64,000 nt of DNA from Zasmidium citrigriseum (taxonomy: Eukaryota > Ascomycota > Dothideomycetes > Mycosphaerellales > Mycosphaerellaceae), in NCBI GenBank assembly GCA_002786025.1, contig NHNW01000071.1:62001-126000 (forward strand). Reading direction: 5' to 3'. The notes below the pieces were generated by a model. That model was given only the letters and a program-made list of their open reading frames with translations, did not search any database and had not been told where the DNA came from. Position 1 is the stretch's first letter; every line of letters starts with the position of its first letter. Shown here in pieces: positions 1 through 11,151 of this stretch. Both the position numbers and the translations under genes were made by a program.

Positions 1-2263
1 GGACCAAATCCCAGATCTCGAATTGGTCGCCTACTTGCCAAGCTTCCTGAGTGGCCTGTTGAGGTTTCTCAGTGACTCCAACGAAGACGTTCACACAACC
101 ACAAAGACCGCCCTGGATCGCTTTCTGGTGGAGATCAAGAAGATTGCTGCTGTGAAGAAAGGCATCGCAGAGAGCAAGAAGGGCCGAGAGGAGACCAGGA
201 AAGCCAGCGACTCAAGTTTCGCTGTGGAGAGCGACAAGGGCGACGACGCCGAGGCGGATGCTGACCTGACACAAAGCCGTGAGAACCGAGAAAGCGGCAC
301 CATGGATCTCCCTGAGCCAGAGCTACAGACTGGTGACACCGAGGCTCAGATTCAGGATGGTGCATCTTCAATCACAGCCGCAGACGACGAAGAAGAGGTT
401 GTCGGTGCTGGATTGGAAGACGAGTGGATACCTGGTCAGGATGTTCAAATCGATTACCCACGAATACTCGAAATCTTAGTCAACTTCCTGGCCGAGTCTC
501 GAGAAGAGGAGATTCAGATCACGACTTTGAAGTGGATCGAGACGTTCCTGGAGATCTGCCCTGAAGATATCCTATCTTTCACGCCAAAGCTTCTACAACA
601 GCTACTACCAGCCCTATCACACGATCGAGAACATGTCAGTCAAGTTGCGCAACGAGTCAACCAGCTTTTGATGAACTATATCATGTCGTTGCCGGAAGAT
701 CCTGCGAAGACACAAAGTGGGCAGCCTGAGCCGGCACAGATCGCAGCTCCGGCATCTACCACACCAGCTTCCACTGGCACTCCAGCCAGCGGTGGTGGAG
801 GTAGTCTAGCGTCTGCATTGCGGCTCTCGAAGGATGCCAATGGTAACGAGAAGCGGGAATCGATCGGCAGGTCTGGCAAGCAGGCGGCGACACCTGAACC
901 AGACTCTGCATCGAGGACACCCCAAGTCGCCACTCCTGAGCCACCGGCAGACGACTCGGACGCAACAGACAAGCAGCACACCAATCTCGACCTCGACTAC
1001 GAAGCTGCTGTCAACGCACTTACTCTTCAGTTCTTGCACGAACACGAGGCGACCAGAGTCGCTGCACTTGCGTGGTTGATAATGTTGCACCGCAAGTCGC
1101 CGCGAAAGATTCTGGCCATTCAGGATGCAACTTTCCCAGCTCTCCTCAAGACTCTCAGCGATCCTGCGGAAGCTGTGGTGACGAGAGATCTCTTACTGCT
1201 CTCACAGATCAGCAAGAGCAGTGATGACAGCTACTTCTACTCCTTCATGGTTAACCTTCTCAAGCTGTTCGCGACTGACCGTCGATTGCTCGAGACGAGA
1301 GGGAATCTCATAATACGACAGCTCTGTCTCTCGCTATCAGCAGAGAAGATCTACCGAACCATGGCGGAGTGTTTGGAGAGGGATGAAGACGACATTGAGT
1401 TTGCTGCAATAATGGTGCAGAACCTCAACAACAACCTCATCACAGCACCCGAACTTGCGGAGCTGAGAAAGAGATTACGCAACCTCGACAGTCGTGAAGG
1501 CCAGACATTCTTCACCGTCCTCTTCAAGGCATGGTGTGTCAACGCTGTGGCGACCTTCTCTCTCTGCCTCCTCGCACAAGCCTACGAACAGGCATACAAC
1601 CTCCTCCAAATCTTCGCCGAAATCGAAATGACCGTCAACATGCTCATCCAAATTGACAAACTCGTCCAACTCCTCGAATCACCCGTCTTCACCTACCTCC
1701 GAATGCAACTCCTCGAACCCGAGCGCCACCCCAATCTCTACAAATGTCTCTACGGCCTGTTGATGCTCCTCCCTCAAAGCAGCGCCTTCGCTGCCCTCAA
1801 GAACCGCCTCAACAGCGTCTCCGCCATCGGCTACCTCCACATCGGCGTCCGTGGCCAAGGTCCCGGCGGTGGGGCAAACACGCCCTCCTCCGTGTCGACA
1901 TTCGAGCGTCAGAATCGTCTTAAGAGCCGGGAGGACGGCGGGATCAAATGGACGGAACTGCTGGAGAAGTTCAAGGCAACGCAAGATAAAGTCCGGCGGT
2001 CGCAGCAGAGACAGCTCATGAATCAGCATGGCTTGGAGGAGCAGCCGCCCGTGCCGCAGATGAAAGAGAGTCGGAATGTGCCTGCTGTTGCGGAGAAGCC
2101 GGGGCATTTGAGGCCTGAGAGTGCGATGAGTGGCGGTCTGCCGGCAAGGCCTGGTAATACGCAGCAGCCGCCTCCTGGCGCTCCTGGTCACAGCAAAGGC
2201 AAGAGTAGCTTGAGTCATTTGGGGAGGTTTGCGAGTGGGCGGGCATCGAAGGGGAAGAAGTAG
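1..2263 (+). CDS. VAC14: Vac14 scaffold protein, C-terminal part (5' end outside window)
   Basis: The frame is open back to base 2, so the gene starts upstream; about 753 codons are visible. Vac14 is the HEAT-repeat scaffold that holds the PI3P 5-kinase Fab1/PIKfyve and the phosphatase Fig4 on vacuolar/endosomal membranes and so sets PI(3,5)P2 levels. Visible parts: a HEAT-like stretch with a charged low-complexity insert (about bases 150-420), a second helical block (430-700), a Pro/Ser/Thr-rich linker (700-980), and then the long conserved C-terminal helical block (bases about 1000-1850) with the Fig4-binding type signature (acidic DEDD followed by MVQNLNNNL, then the FFTVLFKAW and LVQLLESPVFTYLR stretches). 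The tail is basic and low in complexity. No intron is needed. Assignment rests on recognising the C-terminal block from memory of the family. Confidence 0.9.
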   Translation, partial: DQIPDLELVAYLPSFLSGLLRFLSDSNEDVHTTTKTALDRFLVEIKKIAAVKKGIAESKKGREETRKASDSSFAVESDKGDDAEADADLTQSRENRESGTMDLPEPELQTGDTEAQIQDGASSITAADDEEEVVGAGLEDEWIPGQDVQIDYPRILEILVNFLAESREEEIQITTLKWIETFLEICPEDILSFTPKLLQQLLPALSHDREHVSQVAQRVNQLLMNYIMSLPEDPAKTQSGQPEPAQIAAPASTTPASTGTPASGGGGSLASALRLSKDANGNEKRESIGRSGKQAATPEPDSASRTPQVATPEPPADDSDATDKQHTNLDLDYEAAVNALTLQFLHEHEATRVAALAWLIMLHRKSPRKILAIQDATFPALLKTLSDPAEAVVTRDLLLLSQISKSSDDSYFYSFMVNLLKLFATDRRLLETRGNLIIRQLCLSLSAEKIYRTMAECLERDEDDIEFAAIMVQNLNNNLITAPELAELRKRLRNLDSREGQTFFTVLFKAWCVNAVATFSLCLLAQAYEQAYNLLQIFAEIEMTVNMLIQIDKLVQLLESPVFTYLRMQLLEPERHPNLYKCLYGLLMLLPQSSAFAALKNRLNSVSAIGYLHIGVRGQGPGGGANTPSSVSTFERQNRLKSREDGGIKWTELLEKFKATQDKVRRSQQRQLMNQHGLEEQPPVPQMKESRNVPAVAEKPGHLRPESAMSGGLPARPGNTQQPPPGAPGHSKGKSSLSHLGRFASGRASKGKK

Positions 2264-2530
2264 ATGCGAAGACGCAAGGTCTTGGTACGTTTGGAACTTT
2301 GGCTTGGTTGTTTTCAGCGCGGAGTTCTGTTGTTGTTTTGGTATCAACGCCTTGGGTGGCACCATTGTCGATGAGAGAAGGCCGAACAGAACAGCAAGAG
2401 CGCAATGTTCATTAAGTCTTGAAACCTCTTGCATCGACCAACTGTCCATCGACAACACGATTCTTAGCCCATTATTGCCCAGCAGGAGTTCCAGCTCGTG
2501 TCAGGTTCTCCTTCACACTCGGTTCCCTCA

Positions 2531-4106
2531 CTATGCCCGATAGGCGGGAATACAGTCGAGAAAGCTCTTCACTGCATTCGCACCATTCGCATTGCTAAAG
2601 TTCCCCTGCGCACTGATCCGTTCCGTGGCAATGACGAATCTCTGAACCTCGATTGGACGGTAGAAGTATGTGCGACGATCTCGTTCCTCCCGGGTCTCTG
2701 TATTATATGATTAGCATCGGCTTCCACATAAAAATGATGGGCGGTCCCTTACCAAACGTCGGGTTGCCACGGTTCTTCAGACACAGGATCATGAGTGACA
2801 TGTCGACTGGATTCAAATGTCCGAAGCAGGCTTTGGCGATCCGGAAGGCTAAGTCGACATCTTCGTAGAAGGTGACAGAAGGTTGCGTCCATCGTGAGCG
2901 TAGTTCTTGAGTTCGCTTGGTCCATGAGTCCGCCCCGGCCACTTCTCGAAAATCGGGATAGATGTCGAACAAACGCGCCTGGGTCAGCTCCAGGAGAGAC
3001 GTGGTGCAGGATCGATCGCGATGAGTGAGAACTCCCTGGCTGAGCCACTCGCCGTTGTCCCAAGTGCCTGATGTCCTCCAATCCACCAGGCGTCGCAGAT
3101 TCGGGTCCTCACTGTTTGCACAGCCCAGGATGCGGAAAAGAGCGAGATCTCTACAGAATTGACCACGCGGAAACTCAGTCGTGTCGACGGCGATGATTTT
3201 GACGTCAGCGGGAGAGTGGGCGTACTTGCGACACCTCCAGATGGCACCTTGGATTGCAAAGAGGAGTGAGCTGGTCCAAGACATCAAGTCATCCTTGGGC
3301 GTACCATATTCGGCACCCATCTCGAGATGACGATGGAGGTTCAAGGTCGCCTGTACTTTGCTTCTCGACAGAATGTCGACTTTGGGCTGCCATGGATCTT
3401 TGTGCAGGCTGGCTGCGGAAGCCACCATGAAGTCGTTCGTCAAGCCTGAGCTGTCAGGGCAGAAGACTCTGAACAAATAAGTGGGAGCGTCGACGATTTT
3501 TCCAGCTTTGTCGAAGTGCGCCAAAGGCCAGAACAATGTGGGTCCTCCGAGACAGCCGTGCAATGCCCGTCTCCAGAATGCGATCCACTTGCGGTTGTCG
3601 CTCCCCATGAATGCTGTGTCTTGGTTGACTGACTCAATGCATAGCACACCGCCGTCATTGATAGCTTGATTGTAGCACTCTTCAAGCATTCTCCATATAG
3701 CGCTTCCATCCTCGGCGTCGAGATGCCGTTGAATGATGGGTCTGATCGTGTACCAGAAGTCCGACAGCAAGTCCCGCACGTCCATGTTCGGATTCTCCGG
3801 GTCCCCGAGAGTTGCGATCTGAGCCATAATGTATCCCTCTGATGTGTCTCGGACCGTCTGGATGTTGGAGCTCAGACACTTTGCATTGCGTCTCAGAGTG
3901 CACAATGTGTTCATTTTGTGGCTAGACTTGGAGTCCTTGTCCTTGATGATGCTTTGTACTTTTCTTGCTTGTGCGATGACATCTTCGGCGGCTTGAATGA
4001 GAGTCTCTGTGGAATCGAGGAGCCTCTCCGTCGGCCTGTCACTCTGGCGGGAGTAGATAGACAACCCACGCATCATGTCAGCGACATCGTCCGGAGTTGG
4101 AGCCAT
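2531..4106 (-). CDS. DUF7587-like protein of unknown function
   Basis: Two exons, complement(2531..2697, 2753..4106), give 506 codons plus stop; the 55-nt intron has donor GTAAGG, a CTAATC branch-like site and ATACAG acceptor. The ATG at 4106 opens the frame. The N-terminal 100 residues are helical and polar. The middle (from about residue 190) carries YLFRVFCPDSSG, then a TSSLLFAIQGAIWRC segment and KIIAVDTTEFPRG, the order seen in the fungal DUF7587 family, which has no established activity (recalled from memory). There is no signal peptide and no membrane helix, so a cytosolic or nuclear protein is likely. The neighbours, Vac14 (convergent) and a peptide transporter (divergent), do not hint at a role. 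Without the splice the reading frame runs into a short hydrophobic tail, which I judge to be intron. Confidence 0.7.
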
Positions 4107-4865
4107 TGCGGCAGCTAGAAGAGCAGGGCTGTCATTGAGAGAAACGGCGCGAAGCAGAAGAGAAAGTTGGAATGAAACGAGAGTTGCGCGAAGCCCAAGT
4201 GCCCTTGCTGTATGTTTCCGAGACCATCAAACGGAGGGAAGTGACAGCGGGAACCCGCAGGGAAGGCACGGTCGACCTGTCGATTCTAGGCGACGCCATG
4301 TCTCTACCACTGATACTCATCAAGTCAAGTCACTTGTGTGAGAAGAAGATTTCGGATGCCCGCAGATTTGATGGCTGAGAACTTCGAACGATGGAAGAGA
4401 GCATCTCGAAAGTGAGTGAGGTTGGTGAGGTCTGGTTGACAGTCCCCAGACCACGCAAGCCCCCACGCTAACCTCCGCTCGTGAGGGTCTGAAATCTCAG
4501 CGATCGGCTGTCCATTGACCACCACAACCGGCAACAACGTCTCGCTTGATCCTTCATTATCCCCAGCCCATCGCAATCTACATGTCTTGCAGGAGCCGCT
4601 GCTATAATAATACCAACCATCACGACCGCATCTGCAACCCAGTTGATGATTCAGACGCCCCCTTCCACCTGCAAGGTCCGCCCATGAAACGTCTCACTTG
4701 CACGGTCCGGCTTCGTGCTTCCGCTTGGCGATGACACCTCACCAAACCAATATCCCGGAGACATGAATTGCAAGACTTGATCTGAACACGCATGTAAAGC
4801 CACAGCACCTTTGAGAGAATCAGTCTCGGGAGGAGTCGCTCTTGCGGCGCTTCTAGCTCGTGGAG
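4107..4865. other. Intergenic region between two divergent genes
   Basis: About 760 bp between the start of the DUF7587-like gene and the peptide transporter. It must hold both promoters. Only short ORFs without recognisable motifs occur; I see no RNA gene or strong repeat. Confidence 0.5.
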
Positions 4866-6856
4866 ATGGGTCTCACGAACCCATTCAAATCCGACGGCAA
4901 TGGACCTTCATTCCGGGGCGAATACGAGCTGGTTAACAATGGAGCGAAATCCACCCAAAAGTCGACCGAAGACAGCGAAGAATGGATGCCCACCGAGTCA
5001 GAAAAAGCAAATCTGCGAAAAGTGTCAGATAAACTTCCCTGGTCCGCCTTCCTCGTGGCGATAGTCGAACTCTGCGAACGATTCACCTACTACGGACTCT
5101 CAGGCCCATTTCAGAACTACATCTCGAACTCGTATCATGACCCAAGTGGCCTACCTGGAGCTCTTGGATTGAATCAACATAATGCCACCGCCTTGACGAA
5201 TTTCTTCCAGTTCTGGTGTTATCTTACGCCTATCATGGGCGCCATTGCTGCGGATCAGTATCTGGGGAAGTACAAGACGATTCTGTACTTCAGTATGATA
5301 TATCTCGTTGGCGTCGCCGTGTTGTTCGTTACCAGTCTGCCTGCTTCCATTGAGGCGGGGTGGGCATTACCCGGATTGATCGTGGCGATGGTGGTGATTG
5401 GACTGGGCACCGGAGGGATCAAGTCGAATGTCAGTCCGCTGATCGCGGAGCAATATCGGAATACGAAAGCTTTCGTGCGAACTTTGAAGACAGGGGAGAA
5501 GGTGCTTGTCGATCCGGGAGTTACGGTGCAGAGGATATACATGATCTTCTATCTATGCATCAACTTCGGGAGTTTATCAAGTTTGATCACGACGACGCTG
5601 GAGTTGAGAGTCGGCTTCTGGGCTGCGTATGGAGTATGTCTATGCATGTTTGTGGTTGGGCTGGCGACTTTGGTCGCAGGGAGGAAGAAGTACGTTTTGA
5701 AGCCTCCGAAGGGGTCGGTGCTTCCACACGCTGCGAGGATTCTATGGATCGGGTTGAGGGCAAGGAACTTGGACGCTGCGAAGCCGGAGTACATCGAAGA
5801 TACCATGGGACGGAAGGCTGAGGTGCCATGGGATAGCACGTTCGTGGAGGAAGTTCGTCAAGCACTTGTAGCTTGCAAGGTGAGTGAAGTCAATGATCTT
5901 CATCCGATACAAGCTGATGATCGTTTCCAGGTCTTCCTCTTCTACCCAATATACTGGTGCGTCTACGGGCAAATGCTTAACAACTTCATCTCCCAAGCCG
6001 GCCAAATGGAACTCCACGGGATCCCCAACGACATAATGGCAAACATCGACCCCTTGAGTGAGTCTAAAGGGCAGAAGCCATATTGTTACATGTCTGAGAC
6101 ATTCACTGACCTTCTGCCCTTTACTTTTAATAGCGATCATAATGGTAAGCGCTCGCCTTTCCCCACCCAATTCAACCCAGCTAACCCCCTCATCAGTTCA
6201 TCCCCCTCCTCGACACCCTCCTCTACCCCCTCCTCCAGCGCCATCGTCTCCCCTTCCCCCCAATCCTCCGCATAACAACCGGCTTCATCCTCGCCAGCCT
6301 CGCAATGCTCTACGCCGCCTTCGTGCAAACCACAATCTACGCCTCACCCCCTTGCCACGCCCACCCCCGAGCCTGCCCCGCAGCCCTTACAACGCCCGCC
6401 TTCAACAACAAGATCCCCACCTCGGAACGACCACCCCTCTTCTACCGGCCGAATGAAGTCCACGTCGCGTTACAGACGCCAGCGTATTTTCTCATGGGTC
6501 TGAGTGAGATCTTCGCGAGTGTGACGGGTTTGGAGGTTGCTTTTACAAGGGCGCCGGAGAGTATGAAGAGTTTGGTCATGAGTGTGTTTTTGTTGACGAC
6601 GGCGGGTGGGGCGGTTCTTGGGGCGGGGGTGAGTCCTTTTGCGAAGGATCCGGGGGTTGTGGGGTTGTATTTGGGACTGGGTGGGGTTTGTGCTGTTGTT
6701 GGAGCGGTATTTTGGGGGTTGTATAGACATTTGGATCGGGAGAAGCCGAAGGTGGTGGAGGAGACAGAGGAGAGGAGGTTGAGTCTCGCGGTCGATGAAG
6801 TGGCGAGTGTGATTGCGAGGGAGGATTTAGAACGAAGGAATAGAGATGAGCGATAG
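4866..6856 (+). CDS. PTR2-type proton/oligopeptide transporter (POT family)
   Basis: Four exons, join(4866..5879, 5931..6057, 6134..6144, 6197..6856), give 603 residues, the usual length of fungal PTR2 di/tripeptide-proton symporters of the plasma membrane (about 12 TM helices). Family marks: ELCERFTYYG (residues 69-77), where the ExxER motif takes part in proton coupling; GLGTGGIKSNVSPLIAEQY; the PTR2 signature around FYLCINFGSLSSL; and CKVFLFYPIYW across the first splice junction. Intron 1 is 51 nt and has no stop in frame; intron 2 (76 nt) is self-complementary; exon 3 is only 11 nt and supplies TIIM of the conserved NIDPLTII segment. The C-terminal exon carries the last TM helices (QTPAYFLMGLSEIF, MKSLVMSVFLLTTA). 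ATG 4866 is chosen because it is the only ATG that leaves a normal cytosolic N-terminus. Confidence 0.9.
6058..6133 (+). other. Self-complementary intron 2 of the peptide transporter
   Basis: The 76-nt intron contains a perfect 13-bp inverted repeat: 6065-6077 (TAAAGGGCAGAAG) pairs with 6111-6123, leaving a 33-nt loop that ends in a CACTGAC branch-like site. Donor GTGAGT and acceptor TTTTAATAG flank it. Pairing would bring donor and acceptor within about 20 nt. Confidence 0.75.
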
Positions 6857-7128
6857 CATTGCGCTTTTGAAATCTATCATGTCCGTGAATGAACCAACAC
6901 CCGCCAAATTTGGTATCTCGATATACAATGCCCCAAGTATCTCTACATCACTTCGCCTTCAAAGCGCCAGTGCTAACCTGTTCCCATGCAGCCGACGCAG
7001 CGAAACGCCCGGCATAGACCCAAAACAACAATGAGATCTAATCCCTCGCGCTTCCAGCACTTGGAGCACGAGCAATGAAAGCCGACCTCCCAAAGCAAAC
7101 TCAAAAAGAAAAGTCCTCCTCATCCCAT

Positions 7129-8607
7129 TCATCCCTCCCATCGAATCTTACACCCCTCGAAACTCTTCCTGAAGCTTTCAACTCTCTCTTGAACCCACCC
7201 ACAATTCCAATGCTCCGCATCCTGCTCATCACTCTTCCCAAACCGAATCTCCTTCCCCAGCTGACACCTACCCGGCGTAAACATCCACTGTATACACTTC
7301 TTCTCCCCCTTCAACATACACGCCTTCGCGCATGCTTCTTCTGACTCCGTGGCTTCCTGCTCATACTTCTCCAGCGAATCCCATTCGTCATCATCATCGG
7401 TCGCCATATCGTACGTCGCGAAGCGGTAGTCTTTCGACATGTTGTTCCAATGCGTGCGGTTGACGGAAACGTGCTGTGCGAGGAAATGGTCAAAGACGTC
7501 GCGGTATAGATAAGGTTCTTCCCACCCGTGCGCGTCGGTCCAGGCGTGTTCGAATTGCCAGTAGGAGTCGACTTCAATGGGCGTGACGTGGTGGAAGGTG
7601 ATGGGTGGGGTGCACCAGTGGTTCTTGGTGAAGTCGACGGTGCTGATTGTCTCGCCTTGAATTAAGGGCCAGGCAGGTGTGAGGGGGATGTTGACTGCCA
7701 TGAAAGCGTCCGCGACGACGGCGTCGCCGCAGCAGGAGGCTGCTGTTACTTCCTCCCACTTTGTGTCGTAGAGCTCCTTGCCGGCGTTGTAGCGAGCTGC
7801 TTCGAGGACGTCTGCGGCTTTCCGAGACATGACGATGCCGCTGCCTCCGTGCGCGAAGGTGGTTTCTCCAATCACATTCTGTGCTCCAAGGTAGTATGGC
7901 TTCTTCGGATCCATCGTCTTCAGCCAGAGTAGCAAGTTCAGCCACGACAGACTCGTATCCGCCTCAGTCATGACGAACCACTCAATTTCATCATCCGCCG
8001 CCTCGAATGCCTGATGAAACATGGGCAAGAACTTCCACTTATCCAGATTCCACCCCTCATCGCCTTTCAGCTTTCCCATATCTTGTCCTTCCCGCTGCCA
8101 TTTCTCAATCTCTCGATATAGCTTGAAATCCTCGTGCTCTTCGCGGATCTTTTTGCTAACAGGCGCAATCGCGTCGTGGATCTTGACGTCGCCGAATGTT
8201 TGTTCCAGGTCGGAGAAGATCATGAATTTGGGGATGCAGCTGAATGTTGTGACGAAATGTGTGGGGAGTTTTTGGTAGAGTTCTGTCGCGCCGGTTTTGA
8301 GCATGACCATGACTTTGTCGGCGCCTGGGAGGTGAAGACAGGATTCGTTGAATGTATGCGCTGGCCTTTCACTCGGTGTCACCAAATCGGGCTGAGGAAG
8401 AGTTATGGAGGGCCCGGCTGCGAGATCTTCGCTGTTGCTGGGAGGTAGTTCTTCGTGGTGTTGCGCGAATGTTCCTTTGGCGTGGTTGTATGCGTCCTCG
8501 GCTCGAGGGAGCCATGCGTCCCGGAAGAAGAAAATGGCGAGTACAATAGCGAGTATAATGGCCACGCGGGTGAGCGTCACGCCTCTGCTAGTGAGCACCA
8601 TGCTCAT
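7129..8607 (-). CDS. GT31-like type II membrane glycosyltransferase
   Basis: Single exon of 492 codons. A short N-terminal cytosolic stretch is followed by one signal-anchor helix (residues about 11-28, ending in FFF), a stem, and a luminal catalytic region, the layout of Golgi type II transferases. The region from about residue 100 to 390 resembles the fungal family-31 galactosyltransferase-like proteins: FVMTEADTSLSW contains a DxD-type metal/nucleotide-sugar motif (E215-A-D217), followed by YYLGAQNVIG, HGGSGIVMS and SCCGDAVVADAF. The C-terminal part has a PAN/apple-like cysteine pattern (EEACAKACMLKG, CIQWMF, GRCQLGKE). Donor and acceptor sugars cannot be inferred. ATG 8607 is in frame with another ATG two codons later; either gives the same anchor. 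Confidence 0.8.
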   Translation of the reverse strand: MSMVLTSRGVTLTRVAIILAIVLAIFFFRDAWLPRAEDAYNHAKGTFAQHHEELPPSNSEDLAAGPSITLPQPDLVTPSERPAHTFNESCLHLPGADKVMVMLKTGATELYQKLPTHFVTTFSCIPKFMIFSDLEQTFGDVKIHDAIAPVSKKIREEHEDFKLYREIEKWQREGQDMGKLKGDEGWNLDKWKFLPMFHQAFEAADDEIEWFVMTEADTSLSWLNLLLWLKTMDPKKPYYLGAQNVIGETTFAHGGSGIVMSRKAADVLEAARYNAGKELYDTKWEEVTAASCCGDAVVADAFMAVNIPLTPAWPLIQGETISTVDFTKNHWCTPPITFHHVTPIEVDSYWQFEHAWTDAHGWEEPYLYRDVFDHFLAQHVSVNRTHWNNMSKDYRFATYDMATDDDDEWDSLEKYEQEATESEEACAKACMLKGEKKCIQWMFTPGRCQLGKEIRFGKSDEQDAEHWNCGWVQERVESFRKSFEGCKIRWEG

Positions 8608-9837
8608 TGTGTTGAGCCTCGCCTATCTGGAGCGCTGCAGTTGAAAAGAAATCATGAGAAGCGAAAGTTGGTAGGAGTTCCGGACTTTGGGTGCAATCGT
8701 CCAGAGGCAGGTGGGACGGGAGTTGTCTCAGACGGGCGACAACAGCGTGTACTGCAGGAGTACATGTAGAAGCAAAATTGAAATCAAGGTCGGTGGACGA
8801 CACGAGTAAAGGAAAAGGAGCGCAGATACGAGAGCTGCTTCATCACCACCTACCTCCTAACCCACTTGCCCACCACGCAAGCCATGGTTCAGGGCAGCTG
8901 ACGTTGAACTTTCCCTTTCGCTTGGCTGCAGGGCCAGAATAGACCTAGGCTAAACTGAATTAATGCTTAGTCAAAGGCTTGTTTGGCGTTTGACTTTGCC
9001 TGTGGAGATGTACAACCTCGCACTTTGTTGGTGCAATCATTGATGTTACACGGTCTCCGAAACACTCATCCAGGTGCTGGACGATGCGCAGGCTCGACGT
9101 CAAGATTCGCACCATCTTCCATCCACATCGATCGAGGAGCTGGCACGAAAGCCTGTTTGTCATTGCCATTGCCATCGGCCTTTGACATTTCCACCGCGAT
9201 ACCACAATTTCCCGGCGTCAAGAGGACTATCGCACTTCTGCTCATGCCGAGACCAACGGCGTGAGCAACCCCATGGGCGCGGATGCCGTAGGATCGAAGT
9301 GTCGCCAAATCCGCGGAAATGCATTTTAAACCAGGGTAGAACAATGGTGTGCTCTTGAGATGCACCAAAACCTCAACATGGTCGGCACGGGACGATGTTT
9401 GAGGCCGAGATGGTGGTGAAAAGCGTCACATGGTCGCGCAAGCCGAAGTCATTCTTCTCAGATCACGTCTCTTCTCAAAGCAAGGCACGCTGTGCGGAAG
9501 GGAGTCTCGATATCCGCTGTAGGACGGCTGTATCAGCGTCGGTCGAGGCTGCCGTTGAGGCTTTGCGAGGCGCCACGGCGGGCTGAGGCTTGCGCAGAAC
9601 AGTCCAGCTCTTCATCATACAACCACATGCCGATAGAGGGAAATCATGACAAAGAAGTGAAATGGCGAGCGAGGAGGACGAAGTCGCAGAGAGACCCACA
9701 TTAAATTCGGGCCCTTCCGCTGACTCCCAGGGCATCACGTGACAGCCAGGAACGGCCTAAACTCACATCGTCAACCAGTAACTCCACCTCGTGCATCGAC
9801 CTGAAGGATCGACAACAATGACGCTACTTCCGCTCGA
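8608..9837. other. Divergent intergenic region
   Basis: About 1.2 kb between the glycosyltransferase and the phosphodiesterase starts. I found no gene. It contains a perfect TCACGTGA palindrome at 9735-9742, about 100 bp before the phosphodiesterase ATG, and a short upstream ORF (9818-9847). Confidence 0.5.
9735..9742. promoter_or_regulatory. TCACGTGA E-box-like palindrome
   Basis: The site, with the preceding A, fits RTCACRTG, the yeast Cbf1/CDEI consensus. It lies about 95 bp upstream of the phosphodiesterase ATG. CACGTG is expected many times by chance in 64 kb of this composition, so binding is only a possibility. Confidence 0.3.
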
Positions 9838-11151
9838 ATGTTCATAACCAAATCTTCTCGCGATGGCGCCCAAATGCCACCTTTCTCGACCACCGTCTCC
9901 AAACCCCGGAGATTGCCATTGTTCGTCGCCACAATGCTGGTCTTTTCTCTGATCACGCTCGCGGCCTTCTCTAGCTGGACCGGACCTGCAGTTGCGCAAT
10001 TCCGGCCTCCTTCTCATCACCAGCCGGGATGGGGAAGTCCGAAAAGCTCTCTGGCAGATCTGGCTTTGCAAAAAGTACTCCAGGATGCATCGCCAATTTT
10101 CGGCATCTCCGACGATGAGCGATCATCGACAGCAACCTGGATGAAAGCGTACCACGATGATACACTCCTGGTCCACATGAACATCCCTGGAACTCATGAT
10201 GCGGCTACGTGGAATTATTCTCTGGCGACTCAGCAACGCCTGAAACCTGTGACAGATCTGGCCAACATCACCGAAGTCGATCCATCATTCTATCGATGCC
10301 AGGATATGTCCATGATCAAGATGCTCGATGCTGGGATTCGAGCTTTCGATCTGAGGTATGCCTACGACGTTACTAAGACGGCGCTCGTATTCTGGCATGG
10401 CACTGCTTTGCAGTCTGAGACCGCAACTGTAGACGATGTACTGTTCGCATTCTATAACTGGCTTGATGAGCATCCGAGTGAGGCAGTGTTCCTTTCTTTC
10501 CAGCATGAGGGTGGGAATGATGATGAAGGGACGCAGAGGATGCTTTACGATAGCCTGACCTCGCCAGCTGCGAAGAAGTACATTCTCCAAACGCGAGGCT
10601 CCATCGGCACTTTGGGTGAAGCGCGTGGAAAAGTCACACTCCTCCGCCGTTTCGACCTAAACCTCCTTCCCGCATCATATGAAGAGACCATCCCAGGCCT
10701 GCACTTCTCACCAAACGACTGGACAGACAACGGCCCAAACATCACCTTAGTCTACAACCAAACAACCGGCGGGACAGCCTACATCGAAGACTACTACCAG
10801 CCCCTCACGCCTCACGGCTCCACCGCTGAAGAAAACATCCGCTGGAAAGTCAACGCCACAGAAGCCCACCTCCACATGGCCGCATCAACACACAGCGACT
10901 CGCTCTTCTGGTCGTTCGCATCGAGCACAAATACTGCTAATACGCCGCCAGATACCCCCGAGATCCAGGCTCTCGGGAACGGGACTTTGACGCCTAAGGG
11001 AGGAGTGAATCAGCAGCTGGTGCCGTTTTTGAGGACGATGAAGGGGAGGAGGTTGGGGATTGTGATGTTGGACTTCTTTGAGGAGCCGGAGGGGTTGGTG
11101 GAGTTGTTGTTGGGGTTGTTGCCGCCGGCGGAGGCGAGGGGGTATCACTGA
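9838..11151 (+). CDS. PI-PLC X-domain-like phosphodiesterase, membrane-anchored or secreted
   Basis: Single exon, 437 codons. A hydrophobic stretch (residues about 27-45) near the N-terminus acts as signal peptide or anchor. The core matches PLC-like phosphodiesterases: NIPGTHDAATW with the first catalytic His (H120), GIRAFDLRYAY, then LVFWHGT with the second His (H187), and VFLSFQHEGG. Such enzymes cleave phosphodiester bonds of inositol lipids or related substrates without calcium in bacteria; the substrate of fungal members is mostly unknown. Several NxT/S sites fit a secreted protein. The first ATG has a poor context and is overlapped by an upstream ORF (9818-9847); the next in-frame ATG (9874) has an A at -3 and would keep the hydrophobic stretch, so the true start is uncertain. 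Confidence 0.8.
   Translation: MFITKSSRDGAQMPPFSTTVSKPRRLPLFVATMLVFSLITLAAFSSWTGPAVAQFRPPSHHQPGWGSPKSSLADLALQKVLQDASPIFGISDDERSSTATWMKAYHDDTLLVHMNIPGTHDAATWNYSLATQQRLKPVTDLANITEVDPSFYRCQDMSMIKMLDAGIRAFDLRYAYDVTKTALVFWHGTALQSETATVDDVLFAFYNWLDEHPSEAVFLSFQHEGGNDDEGTQRMLYDSLTSPAAKKYILQTRGSIGTLGEARGKVTLLRRFDLNLLPASYEETIPGLHFSPNDWTDNGPNITLVYNQTTGGTAYIEDYYQPLTPHGSTAEENIRWKVNATEAHLHMAASTHSDSLFWSFASSTNTANTPPDTPEIQALGNGTLTPKGGVNQQLVPFLRTMKGRRLGIVMLDFFEEPEGLVELLLGLLPPAEARGYH

Noticed and set aside
1679..2458. 259-codon minus-strand ORF over VAC14
   Set aside because: Antisense shadow of the conserved Vac14 C-terminus.
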